This document shows, piece by piece, positions 35,170 through 47,011 of a stretch of DNA of 64,000 nt. The notes under the pieces are model-generated. The model was not told the origin of the DNA, ran no database searches, and saw only the letters and a program-made list of their open reading frames with translations. The number at the start of each line of letters is the position of its first letter. Position 1 is the first letter of the stretch. The position numbers and the translations under genes are program-made. This DNA comes from Adiantum capillus-veneris (Eukaryota > Streptophyta > Polypodiopsida > Polypodiales > Pteridaceae), in contig CM043945.1 of assembly GCA_014529385.2 (NCBI GenBank), positions 150,985,241 to 151,049,240 on the forward strand, read 5' to 3'.

Positions 35170-36414
35170 GTTTAGTTTCAGGAGCCCTGGACGAAGCTCT
35201 GGCTCTTTGACACTTTGGTGGCTTCAGCATTGCTCTATGGAGCTGAGATATGGGGACCTTCATTGGATCACCACGGGAGGCCGGGTCGCACAGATGGATG
35301 GGGGAACATGGAGAAACCTCTCGTCTCTATGATCTCGCGGCTCATTAGAGCCAAGGCATGAGTACCACGGGCCATTATCCGAGCAGAGCTAGCGCCCTCC
35401 CCACTAGTGGTGGAGGCGCTCACCAAATCAGTCTCCTTCATAAACCGCACATGGGAACTTCCTAGAGACAGATATGCTCGCATTGCACTTGAGTCCTCTT
35501 GACAGTTAGCCATGCAAGGAGATACAACATGCTGGTATGGGGAGATGGCATCATGGTTTCAGGTGCATGGGGTCAGCATAGACAGGCTGCCACCATTCCA
35601 GTACGCATTGGATGCACCATCTCTCACTCTTACATAGTCAGAGATCACCAAGCTCATCCGCCAAGACCTGACCCAGCTAGACACCAGGAGGACATGGATA
35701 CAGCCAGCACAGGAATTGGGCACGAAGATGGCTTTCTACAGAGACCACCTTCTCCAGCTTACAGAGGATGGTTTTGTGACGAGAGCCAGATACATGGACA
35801 CCCACTTGTCTCATGGGATACGATGTGCTATTGGCCAGTTACGCACATCTTCTCACCAGCTGCGGATTGAGACTGGGAGATACAGCGGAATACCAACAGA
35901 GGCCAGGACATGCCCCTTGTGTGACATGGAGCTTGAGTCAGAGTTGCATTATACATGCCGCTGCCCTGCCTACTGCGAGATACGAGGCCGCTTCCATTGC
36001 TTGTTCAGAGAGGGTTTTGGACCACTCTCAAGAGTCATGGGATACGAGGATCAGAGATGCCTGGGTTTGTTCTTGCTCGAGCTGCACAGACACAGAGATA
36101 GCCTCATGAGTGGCGAGGCTAGCCAGTCTCAAAGACGGATCACAGATTTCTTCAGAGCAAACACGGGACAGCCGCAAGAGCCCCTCCCACAGCAAAGCTC
36201 CCCCTCGTCTCACACCAGAGGCACACTGATTGACCGAGCGACTGAACTGGGGAAATCCAGGCGCCCACGACTGTGGAGGACTACACAGCATCGACGGAGT
36301 CTACGTCAGAAGATTCGGAGCACTCTGGCCAGTCATACACGACGCCCGGTCATACTACTAACCATGGAGGAGATTGATGAGATCCGCCAACGACCGATGC
36401 TAGATCTCCTGTGA
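35170..36414 (+). pseudogene. LINE ORF2 C-terminal zinc-binding region
   Basis: LYGAEIWGPSLDHHGR, then three in-frame stops (about 35359, 35501, 35634). Two of these read CGA and CAG in the second copy at 22217-23487. The last 233 codons are open: MGTKMAFYRDHLLQLTEDGF, HQLRIETGRYSGIPTEARTC, the Cys/His cluster CPLCDMELESELHYTCRC, EGFGPLSRVMGYEDQR, ITDFFRA and the end RPMLDLL. This region is common to L1-like ORF2 proteins and probably binds RNA. Confidence 0.8.
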
Positions 36415-36622
36415 TTCAGCTATCCCAGCAAGCCGCCCATTTTTGCTTTTTTGCTTAGTTCACATCGACCAGTCTAGGATCCCATATATATAGGATCCCA
36501 TAGTATATATCTTTGTTTTGTACTGTTGTTATTTTGTTACTCTGACTTTGTATTAGATCCACCACCTTGTAACTTTCTGGTCTCATAGGTCACTATGGCC
36601 TTTTGAAGACGTTAATTTCATT

Positions 36623-36706
<84 letters not shown>
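36415..36706 (+). mobile_element. LINE 3' UTR with (TC)n(TG)n tract
   Basis: ORF2 is followed by a roughly 210-bp 3' UTR identical in plan to the other two copies, ending TTTTGAAGACGTTAATTTCATTTCAT, then TC (36626-36676) and TG (36677-36706) dinucleotide tracts. No poly(A). Confidence 0.8.
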
Positions 36707-36708
<2 letters not shown>

Positions 36709-39054
36709 TGTAAAAGGAGTTGTATACTGTGTACAACCCATCACCTTGAGGAAGTACAAAATGTGGAGTACAGCATGAATACTATGTATGCATTAAGGTG
36801 CATGTTGGAAGAATGCAGAATAAATCACTGAGGTGCGCAATACCAGGTGATGTGTCGCTGATCCAGACTGAAAAGAATGGAAGATCTTGCTCATGCTCAA
36901 AGGAAAAAGTATCTATGCTGCTCGCTGACCTGGGCAAGCCTGCTGAAGTATCCTGCTGGCTGCGAAGAGTATGCAGCATCTCTGTCCACATAACTGTCAA
37001 GGTGGTCGATGTTGGTGAAGGTTGTGACCCTGGAATGTGAGCACAACAAGCCTTCCACATAGTCCATAATGTGATGCTACAAATCGTGGTAAAACTGCAT
37101 CTGCGGATGGAGGTCAGATTGATGTACATTGGGTGGAAGCATCTAGAGAGTGGCTTGTCTCTATTTCAAGGATGTGAGCAAGAAAACAGGGTTTGTAAGA
37201 GAACCCTCAAAAAGAGTGTGACGCTGGAAATCGTAAAAGCCACGCAATTGCCCCCAATGTTACAAACCCATCATGAATGCCCACTCTAATAAGCAAACAT
37301 ACAGCCCCTCGCACAGGCTACGCATACGGGCAAAACCCAAAAACAATGGCACAAGGACTCTTGCTGTAAGTACATTGCTGGCAAGCTGGGTCATGGCCAG
37401 TGCATCTTGTAAAAATGCCTAGAGGTAGGTTTGCATGTGCAAACATGAATATGTAATAGCATATTTGGCGGCTGACTGTGATGCTCCATTTGCATGGCCA
37501 GAAGTGGCCGAAAAATCAGTAGAGATGACATGTGTTGGTCTGACCATAGCTTTGATTGACGTGGACGGTTAGGAGGGTGCTAAGCCCTCAAGCAGGTTTG
37601 CCTCCTAATGGAAACATCGTACTCAAAGAAAGAGACATGCGCTCCATCAATCTGCATACAAGGCCACTGCCACTGACAAAGATCCCAAACCAACTCTGTT
37701 GAGGGGTGGGGGTGTCCCCCCCAAATCCATGACCTGCAAAACGCCACCTCCTTTGTGGTGAAAACTAGGTAAACACAACGGAGCCACCCCTAGGAGCACT
37801 CATGCGAATAGGATGCCAGGAACGTCCAGACTTAGATTGAGTGGTACCACACCTTCAAATGTAATTATTTGGTGATAGCCATGATGACCAATTTGTGCAA
37901 CAAGAGTCACAAGCGACAAGCGGTTGCCAAAAGAATTGTGAAGAGAGCGTAGAGGGCAGAGTAGCCTATTCCCCAATGATTTTATGCTAGTTAGCAAGAA
38001 TAGCTGTATCAATCTACCACATACAAGTATCATATTGGTGGATCCTATAGGTAGGGCCAATAAGCTCTTCACCGGCCAAGGAGGGCTCAAACCAGCTATG
38101 TAAAGATGTTGGAGCATTCTGATTAAGTCGAAGCACTTTGATCCAATTGAAGCAATGTGCGTGCTCTCCCCAAGCTGGCTGCCCTATCGATCTATCACAT
38201 AAGCATTCCAAAGTAGTGGATGCTTGTTATGTCCCCATCACATGAGAGGGGACCTACTCTATGAAACCATTAGGATGTTACTAGTGTCCGGGTGGGTAAA
38301 TGTGAACTTGCCAGCCACTTATAAAATGAGGCCAAAGCCTTAGTTGTAGTCGACGATCTCCACTAGCAGAGTGCTAGTAGTTAGCTCATGAGGCTAGGTG
38401 TGCGCGAGGTCACTTCGATGAAGTGAGAGCAAGTGGTATGGGACGTTCGGTCTTACATATGCATGTTTACATCCTCAAATGTAGGACCTAGGTAGGAGGT
38501 GTTGTTGGATGGTGGCTATGGTTGTGTTACCAAGGCTCATTTTTGAAGGGTGGTCCTTATTATTAAGTTGAAGGGTAAATTTTAACCTATCCTTCATTAA
38601 GCTATATTTAGGCAAAAATTATAAGGGTTACTTGAATATCCTATCCTTCTTTTGAAGGGTAGAATTATTTTTGCCCTTCACTTAAAGGTAAAAGTGCCTC
38701 CGGAAGCCTTAACAAACGAGCTCTAGTTGTGTGTTAGTCGTGTCCATATGCAAAACAAGTGACAAAATCACAAGGCCTGCCCATACAGGAAACAAATAAA
38801 GAACATGAAAGTGAAACAGAAAACTGTAAGGATGGTAATCATATTGATCCATAGAGAAAGTGATTTGCAGATTACATCAGAAAATGTTGACCGCAATGAA
38901 GGATTGTAGAGTATCAAAGTGGTATTTTGATAGGATAAAGGGAAGCATAACGTATGGAATCATGGTTTCTTTTTGTGGAGAGGATGAGGGAAGGGAGAGA
39001 TGAAGGGAGGAAGGGATGGAGGGGAGAGGGGGTAGAGAGGGAGGAAGGGAGTGA
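36707..39054. other. No gene recognised
   Basis: About 2.3 kb of mixed sequence. Minus-strand fragments near 37560-37760 and 37800-38211 are weakly open but I do not recognise them. 38520-38700 carries short inverted GAAGGGTA/TATCCTTC motifs, including a near-perfect hairpin at 38641-38662. 38985-39050 is a purine-rich GGGAGG run. The 3' terminus of the Helitron-type element should be here, but it has no CTRR end I can defend. Confidence 0.4.
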
Positions 39055-39850
39055 TTAGAACCATTTAGGAATCATAAGATGAGTGGATGAATGATTCGAC
39101 CAAAAGCAAAACCGTGTGCCTACTATGAATGATGTAGGGGGATTTTTAATCCAAATATGATCGAGTTTTGAGTTGTACACAATGGTTACATCATGAATTT
39201 GTTGTGTGTAGCCATGTGATTGGAGCTCTCTTTCCAAGTAATGATATTGATTGTTTGTGGGGTCATTGTCTGCATTAAAGTCCCCCATAACAACACTCAT
39301 TCGTCTAGGATGTGATTGTTGTAGCAAGGTACGGAGTTGTGACACCAACGAGGCTGATGAGGTTTTTGTAGATTTGTAGATGCATATGATTTCCCATTCA
39401 AGGTGTTCATGGATGCCTAAGACAACTTGAATGATCTCTATTCCTCGAGCAAGCAGTGTGTTTGCAGATTGCAACTTCATGCAAGTCTTGTAGTAGATTG
39501 AAACACCTATTTTGTTGTGGTGACGGACATGATTAAACTTTGGTGCAAGATCATTGGAAGGATTTTTTTGTTTTGTTTCTTGAAGGCACAAAATGTCAGA
39601 ACTTGCAAAATTCAAATCCTGTTTGATATGATGGAGATATTTTTGACTAGAAACGATGTTCAACGATTGAATGATATGATGTGTGTGTTTGTATGCAAAT
39701 GGAAATTTTGTGAAGTATTCCCATTTGGCTTCATTGCTAAGGCGATCAAGCTCATCAAGGACATTCTTGTCGACTTTGATTTGAGTTGGTTGGATTGGAT
39801 TGAGAATGTAGAGGTTTGATGGATCTTTGATGCGAGAAAGAGCTATGTAG
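39055..39850 (-). pseudogene. Helentron-type C-terminal endonuclease domain
   Basis: Minus strand. It follows the last helicase motif (YIALSRIKDPSNLYILNP, about 39850-39780) without a gap: SLNIVSSQKYLHHIKQDLNF, ILCLQETKQ (catalytic Glu), RRMSVVMGDFNADND (D-x-N), LDHIWIK and SNHSSTHLM, ending at TAA just before 39055. These are the motifs of apurinic-type (EEP) endonucleases. The final S-D-H reads S-N-H. Fusion of such a domain to the C-terminus of a Rep/helicase is the mark of Helentron/Helitron2-type elements (family knowledge). At most one frameshift joins helicase and endonuclease. Confidence 0.8.
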
Positions 39851-41130
39851 ACTAATCCATGTGAGTTTTATTGATGTTGGATCAAAGGCTACTATGCTCT
39901 TTGCCAAGCCTTGCGATATATGGATAGTGCGTGTGTTTGATGCTTGGATTGGAAATTGGGTTCGAGACACAGTGTTCAATGCATTTTTCCTAACTTGAAA
40001 TTCTTTTGTTGTTTGAAAAATTGGTGTCCATTGGGGATTAATGGAAAGCGTGTTAAGGTGTTGGTGCACATGTCGTTGTTTGAAGCCTACTGAGCGATCA
40101 GAATACTTTGTCCATGCAATAGGAGAGGGAGGTTTGCTTTCCACAAGTTTCAGAATTCCATCTGCGCCATTCACAAGACCATCCGATATATCGATATTCC
40201 CACCACAAATCTCAACAATCATTCCTGCTTTAAGATCCAAGGTCGAGGCTAAGCCTGCAGTGTTTTGTTGGTTTTTTGGTACTACAAGGTTTTTTGAGCA
40301 AGTTTTATGGTGGTTGTCCCTTGCGTGGATGATGTATGCGTGAGCAGGCAATCTCTCAAAAACAAGGCGGTTATGTGAGTCCTTCAAGTTATTGGTGAAG
40401 TATAAATGGGGTGTTGTCAATTTGTCAAAGGCATTATTGCAATGGTTGGTATTCAAGAGTAACAAATCCTCGCTTGTGTATTTCGCTTTGCGCACTCTGT
40501 TGGGAATAGCAATGAAGTCGTCGTCTCATTGACGCATTGTTTTTGTCAGCTCATAGCATTTTATATGGGTTTGCCAAAACGAAGGCGATAGTAATTGCAG
40601 AGTCTCTTGTTGCTCGCTAAATATCCAACAGTCTCGAATTGGGCTTGCTTGGCGTAAGTCACCGCAGAAAATGACATCTAGTCCATTGAATGGCTCTACG
40701 TGATTGTGCTTGATTGATTGTAGTCTTGTATCTGTGATCCGCAATAGTCTATTTCCAATCAGAGATGCTTCATCAAACACAACCAGTTTGAGGTTTTTAT
40801 AGAGCTGTAAGAGTTCGGCAAGACTTTCAGAAGAAAGAGAAGTACTTGGTTGAAAGACAAGAGGCAAGCGCAAATGTTGAGTGAATTGTTGTGCCTCCAA
40901 AGTTGAAAGATGCTTTTCCTGTATATACCATCAACAATGTTGAGGGGAGTTCAACATCTAATTCAAGAGAGTTATTGTAGTGGCGGATCAAGCCTTGAAT
41001 GATTGCTTGCAAAGTGAAATTTTTTCCTGTTCCTGCACCCCCAGTCAAAAACAGATGGATTGGTTGAGTTGGTTGCAAGCGTTTCCTAGTCATAATGTTA
41101 TAAAAAAGGAAGCGTTGCTCAATGCTCAAC
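39755..41130 (-). pseudogene. PIF1-type helicase domain of the Helentron
   Basis: Minus strand in pieces: MSIEQRFLFYNIMTRKR and HLFLTGGAGTGKNFTLQ (Walker A, about 41060-41010, with Asn where Thr/Ser is normal); LKLVVFDEASLIGNRLL (Walker B, about 40790-40740); VIFCGDLRQASPI; then 40495-39780 with LVNGADGILKLVE, RTQFPIQASNTRTIHISQG (motif V region) and the arginine-finger stretch ALSRIKD. PIF1-family 5'-3' helicases unwind DNA during rolling-circle transposition. Several frameshifts; non-functional. Confidence 0.85.
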
Positions 41131-41341
41131 TTGGAGACAAGTGAGTGGTATTCTTCATTGCAAAATGCCGATTGTCAAAATGTTGCCAAGGATCTTGTGG
41201 TGTGATTTCTTGTTTGAATATCATGGGCCAACTCATATTTGTAAGGCTCGTTATGCTCAGATCTTGAGGATGAGGGCAAAGAAAGTGTTTTAGTACTTGT
41301 TGCTTCAAGTTCCAACTTACTATATTTCTGACGATTCTCAT

Positions 41342-42463
41342 CTATAATTGTAAAGTTTGTGGAAATTTGTCTTTCCAACATTCAACACTTGTCTCAAAGG
41401 TTTTCTCATCGCCAATAAATGGGAGGAACAACAAACAAAGTTTATGGTAATGCTGCTCTTTGTCCTTCTCCACATTGAAGTTAGCATACCGAATGATTCG
41501 AGGTTTCTTGGATTTATGAGTGGAGCCACATACGTATTGATAGTTTCTTGCATAATCAGCCAAGCATATGTGTGCTAGCTTATCCGGACGCTGAGTGTAT
41601 TTGGTGACAAGGTCGTAAAAAAAAATGCTTGTATCATCAGGATTCAAAGTGTTCAATGTGGCTCTTCGTTTTAAGAGCAATGTGCGTTGGCTTTCGAAGT
41701 CAGCATTGATAAACACAAATTGTCTACTTGCACTATGTAAGGGCAATGAAAGAGAAATATATGTTGCTTGTTGTGATGTCATCTCTTGTGTATTGATCAA
41801 AGCATTGCCAATTTTTTTCAATTGATCCAACGTTGGCACATTTGTTTTCTTGCAATCTTGTAGTATGTTCTTGATTGTTTTGGTTGCGGTTGACTCATTC
41901 TTAGTCATATATGATGTGCAATATGCAGTAGCGCCATGGCCATTGAAAATAAATTGAATGTCAATGTTTGCATCCCATAGAAGACACAACTCTTTGTTGA
42001 AGTTGTTTGTGTAAATGTCCTTTGGATCTCTTTTCAAGAGCAGTGCTGGCTCTGTCATGGTTACAGAAAGGGATTGGTTGTATACTTGTTCAGTCATACC
42101 CAAAGAGGTCAACCATTCATTATATGACGCAGTTGAATCATGTCCAAGAGCAAGCATTCGATTGTCAATGCATTTTTTGTTGGCCAAGAGTGTTTCTTTC
42201 TCTGTTTGAGATAATGTGGGTGGATATAACACCAATGTTTCTCGAGAGGGAGGACGCCAAACAGGGTGCATTCATGTCAGTAGTGATATGTGTGTCAACA
42301 AAACATATTGTATCATTATCTGGTGCACTATCAAACAGGGTGCATTTTTAACCCAAAGCAATCCATGATCATGTTGACTCCCTCTATTTTGAAATTCAGT
42401 CACAAAAAAGTAATCTACTAATTCACCAAGGATGGCATTGTTGCGCTTCAACTCCTGCTTCAT
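41342..42463 (-). pseudogene. Helitron Rep (HUH) catalytic domain
   Basis: Minus strand. 42463-42272 contains TEFQNRGSQHDHGLLWVKNAP, the two-His HUH metal site. 42271-41342 contains the double tyrosine YCTSYMTKNE (about 41923-41909), which would carry the covalent DNA link, then AYSLSLPLH-like and HICLADYARNYQYV segments. HUH Rep nicks and rejoins the single strand in rolling-circle transposition. Both His and both Tyr are still present, but stops and shifts break the frame. Confidence 0.85.
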
Positions 42464-42868
42464 GGCTTGAAACCTATGGACATAGTATCGATCTGTTGTG
42501 ACATGATCGCATCAGACAAGTGCACGAATGAATGAAGCTTTGTTTGGATAGTCTGACTCTTTTATGTGAGGATTAATCTGCACAAACAATCTTTCAAAGG
42601 GTTCCATCTTTGCTCCGCACATGAAAATGTAACAAAGGAAGTTGGCTGGCTTAATTGACGGATCATTGCAACATATTTCGCTTAAGTTTCACCTTGTAAT
42701 CGATTGATGTGCGCAGCGATTGAAAGTCATGATAGCGTAGCTCAGACGAAAGTAGTTGTTCAATGTTAGTGCTTGCTTGAACATCTTTTGCTTGCAATTT
42801 TCTGCCACACAATTTGCCCTTGCGTAGACGTATTCAAATGGAACCAAGGACTTTTGCAATAATAATTT

Positions 42869-43960
42869 TCATTGTTTGAAGAAAAGATTTTCAATGTTGC
42901 TTGCAAATCGTCTATTCACATTCTTAAGCTCCCATTGTGCTACTTTTTGATATTTTTTCTTTGCCAACACATGATACTTTCTTCTTTGACCAAAAAACAA
43001 TGTTGGGAATGACAACTTCTCACAAGATTCATCATCGAAAATGCTTAGAGGACTAAATCTCTCACAAGGGGCTATACTTGGAACTTGTGAATTATGGTCC
43101 ACAACTTGTTGTGCAAAGTAGATACCATGCACCAAAGTATCCGTAGGATTACTCTCATCTTCAACATCTTCTTGGTGTGGACTAAGAGCAAGATCAACAT
43201 GGAGTGTGAAAGAAGATGACCAAGACATATCAATTGTAACACCATGATCAATGTACAATGGAGTGGCCAAAAGGTCGTCGACCAAAGCCTGAAGAACACA
43301 GTTTGGATGCACAATGCCACTCAGATAAGAATGATCATATTCAAGCTTACGTTTAATCTCTACAAGGATATAAGCTTGATCATCAGAAAACGTGGCAACA
43401 CTCTTTGAACTCGTGACAGATCTGCCATTACATTCACAATGCTTCCACGCAAACCAAATTGACCTTCAAAGTTTAGCTCTCAAATTTGTGCAAATGGTAT
43501 GCGCAAGGACACAAGACGATTCTCTACTGAATTCAATTTTTCTACACTAGGTATTTTGCTATTAAAATGAACCTCTCTTTTAAAACAAAATGATGGTTCT
43601 TCTTGTTTCTTCAACGCAGTCTTGCACGAGTAACACACTTGAAACCCTTGCTTTTCACCAATGACCATTGATTTTATTTGCTCGAGAATCAAAAATTCCA
43701 CCTTTGACATGCTATGCAAACTATGACGAAACATTAGAGAACCACACGAGGCACAAGCGAAAGTAGGGATATCCTCAATCGTCTTGACATACAGAAGAGT
43801 TCTCCTAGATGAAACAGTAGACCTTCTTTGGTGAATTTGCAATGTTTTGGACATGTTGTAAATTTTAGTCTTGACTGGTTTGACAGTAAAGGAGCTTGGA
43901 AATAGTTGCAAAAACATAGAGGCAATTTTTTTGGACAGCAACATCATGAGTTGTGACAAG
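42869..43960 (-). pseudogene. Helentron N-terminal conserved region
   Basis: Minus strand. 43959-43480: FACASCGSLMFRHS and GFQVCYSCKTALKK, paired Cys motifs of a zinc-binding domain, then FNSKIPSVEKLNSVENRLVS and LRIPFAQI with a TAG. It continues at about 43470-42869 with GQFGLRGSIVNVMADLSRVQ, RVLPRF, KRKLEYDHSYLSG, VHPNCVLQALV and PLYIDHGVTIDMSW. This order is typical of the region before the Rep domain in Helitron-type helicases. Confidence 0.8.
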
Positions 43961-45005
43961 TGTTGTTAGACACAAGGTAGCTTCTTTACTCCATATACAA
44001 CGTCTACGTTTGGGTGGCTGATCTCCACAAGGATACCATAGGAAACAGCCATGTAAGTTCAACACAACAAGAGTTGGACAAATGGATGAAGATGCACAGT
44101 CACGTGCACCAAAAGAACGGACTTCACTCAAAACGTCACCTTGGTAAAAGTAGAGTTTGCACATTGCAAAGAACATCTTGCAAACCACACTCACCAAGTG
44201 CATACTTAGCATCATCGATGAATGTCTACTAGCTAAAAGCGACGTCAAAAATTCTTTTTGATTAAAAGAAGATAATTGTACATCTACAATCCAAGGGTCA
44301 ACCCAAATTTTTAGAATGTCATCAATTTTTAATGCTATTTGTTCTAGAATTTCATCGACAACTTTAGATTCAAGACATTGCAAAGAGAGGGCCAAGTGAA
44401 AAACATGTAGCAAACTTAGCAAAACATCTTTGTTCTCTGGAAAACTACAAGTAAATATATGATCAACATATAGCTTTCTACCATCTGCGCGCAAAATGAG
44501 ATCATATGCCATAGACCCAAAAAGTAAAACCTTGATATCAAGGAGACAAACTACACGCCTTTGAATGCAGTAACATGTCCAGCCTTGTCAATAGTGAACT
44601 AGCCAACCTTTTTGAAGTTCAAGAGTGAAGATTTTAACTCTACCAAAGCTTTGATCAAAGAGATGCAAGAACGGACGAGAAAATCCAAGAACAGAATCAA
44701 CTACAGCTCCTTACAAAATAACAGAAATAGGATCTCCGTCTTGGGGATATATTTTAGCGGGCAACGCGGGCTGCTTAGAGACCTTTGCACATACCACATG
44801 AATACTCGACATCCAAGCTATTCACATTCACAATCTCCAGCGTTCCGAACACCTATGAATTTAACAATGAACATGAAGTGAACATAAATGCATTCTTGAT
44901 TAATATATGCACACACAACAATTACCTTTTTCCCAAAGCCTAAGTTCAAGACATGTTTTAGCAAGTATTCTTCGAAGACAACAGCCAAAGAGAGAGGAAA
45001 CGGGC
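43865..45005 (-). pseudogene. Helentron upstream segment, unrecognised
   Basis: Minus strand, 44512-43865: a 215-codon open stretch (MAYDLILRADGRKLYVDHIF...) without a domain I know. It overlaps in another frame the zinc-region coding of the next feature downstream. 44600-45000 adds short open fragments. It joins across the chromovirus insertion (CGGGC at 45001-45005 and 53904-53908) to the sequence at 53909 and beyond. Confidence 0.5.
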
Positions 45006-46594
45006 TGTCATAATAATCAATATCTAATTCTCCTAAATTATTTTCTCATATTAAACTGATCATTTAATGTGGGGAAGTGCCAGGGGAGAAAAAGCTAGAA
45101 TATTGGTTAAGCTAGCAGACTGGCCACAGTAGGGATCCAAAGGAGAGAAAATAGGGATCCAAAGGGGGGGCCATCTGCAAAAGAGCCAAGTGCAATAATG
45201 GGCTAAAAAAACCCTAAGGTTCAGCCCATTAAGACTTCCAAAATGCTAAGGTTCCAAAATTCAAAGGTTATGTCCAAAGGTCAAACCTAGGGGAATTGGA
45301 TGCTTTGTGTGTGTGAAATAAAGTCTTTGCATATCCCTACATGGGAGGGGGCGAGCCCTTCTTCTAGGGGATGAGAGAGAAAGTCACACACACACACAGG
45401 CTTCCTTTACACAAAGGGAATTAGGGACACATGTCAGCTCTCTAGCCCAGATGCCCACAAGGTGTGCCCAATTCCTATTGGATGGCCTTGGAGGTGGACC
45501 GATGAGAATTAGGCTAGAGTAAATCTAGTTTAATTAATTTAAAAACACTTAATAAAAGAACCAATGAGAAATAAGTCTCCTAGAAGACTATTGGACAGTC
45601 TCCCAAGGGGTCCAATGAGCATTCAGGAGCCCAATGGCTTGCCTGATTCCTATTGGCCAGGAGGCAAAGGGGTCCAATGAGAGTTTAGTTTAATTATTAA
45701 ATTACCTAAAGCTCTCACAAAAGGGGAAAGGGGGACACATGTCAGGAGGCTATCACTTATGCTGCTTAATGGTCATTGGCTTGACTTGGGGAGGGCCAAT
45801 AAGGCTGGAGCAAGAGCAAATAGCAAGGGGGCTCGCCCAGGAGAGAGAGGGGGCTGATTTTTGCAAGGCATTATCACACACACACACACTCACACAATCT
45901 CATGTGTGAAGAAAGAGAAGACTATCTCGTCCCAAGCTTTAATGGAGAGCTCATCACCTACTCCAAGCTTGTGAGATAGAAGCCTACATCGACACACTCT
46001 TGGCTTGTGGATGCAAATCCAACCAAGAGTCAAGATTCAAAGCATGCTCATCTCCTCTACCAAGCTAATTACTAAGCTAAATCTATGCTAATATGAGTGA
46101 TTATGTGAGGAGATGTACATCTTTCTCGTAAGATACTCCTTCTTCCTCTCAATCTACTCTCATACCCTGCTAGCTCTCACCATCTTCGAAGGTGTGTGAG
46201 GTCTTGGGTCTGAGAACGGGGATAATTAAAGTTGTGTTTACTAAGTGTTTTGCTTAGTGCATGAAGCTTTCATCTTCATTGCACTAGCTAGTCTTGAAGG
46301 AACACAAAGATTTGTATTGTACAATGTCTCTCTTGATGGGAGAAACCATAATACAAAGCCTTTTGGAGGGGGGACCGGCTCCATGCAAATCCGGTCCTCA
46401 ACTGTTGTCAATAGCTTAATTTTTCTCTCTTTTGAAAGTATTGTTGATGCTATCTAACTAGGTGTTATGCTTTTTGTTGCTCTCTCCACCCAAGCACTCT
46501 TGTAATTCTCATTAGGAATCTATTCTAATGAAATGCCCACTATGCTCATGCTAATTTCCGCTACACGTAAGTTTTTAGACCATTAAATGTTACA
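45006..46594 (+). mobile_element. 5' LTR of the chromovirus
   Basis: TGTCATAATAATCAATATC to CATTAAATGTTACA, 1589 bp. Nearly identical to 52321-53903, differing by scattered substitutions and a 10-bp indel (AAAAACCCTA near 45206). Ten CCAAT/ATTGG motifs lie in 45468-45800. CA microsatellites are at about 45387-45400 and 45873-45888. A 70-residue frame at 46245-46457 also occurs in the other LTR but is probably not a gene. Confidence 0.97.
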
Positions 46595-46595
46595 T

Positions 46596-46608
46596 TGGTA
46601 TCATAGCA
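46596..46608 (+). other. Primer binding site of the chromovirus
   Basis: TGGTATCATAGC right after the LTR end (one T between), one base off the initiator-Met site. Confidence 0.85.
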
Positions 46609-47011
46609 AAAGGTTTCTCTTTTCTTGCTCAAGAAGGGAGGTCCTCAAGCTAGCTATAAATGGTTGGTATTATTAATTGCCTGTGAGTAAGTAGAATAGG
46701 GATTTTTCAGCCTTGCAGTGCGCCTGCCTTCATGCAGTTAACGGGACATCACCGTCGAGAGCTATGGTCTTAATAGTGGAGTCCTACGGGGCTTGCCTAC
46801 GGCTTAACCACTATTGAGCTATTAGAAGCTTGACAGGAGCCGGTGCTATTTTGGTGTCGAAAGACCCTCTCTTCTATTCCTTGCAATTAATGGTATTCGA
46901 GCCGCGGGTACAGTAGCTTGAGTGTTTTTTCTAAAGGGGTAAAGAGGAGTAGTAACTAGGGCTTGAAGTGCCAAAGTACACCTAAAAAGTTTACACCTAA
47001 AAGTTGTTAGA

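Noticed and set aside
36782-37129. 115-codon minus-strand frame
   Set aside because: No motif recognised and no plausible neighbours; chance frame more likely than a gene.
38370-38450. SINE with tRNA-like A and B boxes
   Set aside because: TAGCTCATGAGG and GGTCACTTCGAT resemble the boxes only loosely; no tail or target duplication seen.
39055-39663. LINE endonuclease inserted next to the Helitron
   Set aside because: It continues directly from the helicase end on the same strand with no RT nearby, and differs from the local LINE endonuclease. A fused domain fits better.
46245-46457. 70-residue frame in both chromovirus LTRs
   Set aside because: Present in both LTRs simply because they are copies; it lies in the presumed transcript leader and has no known domain.
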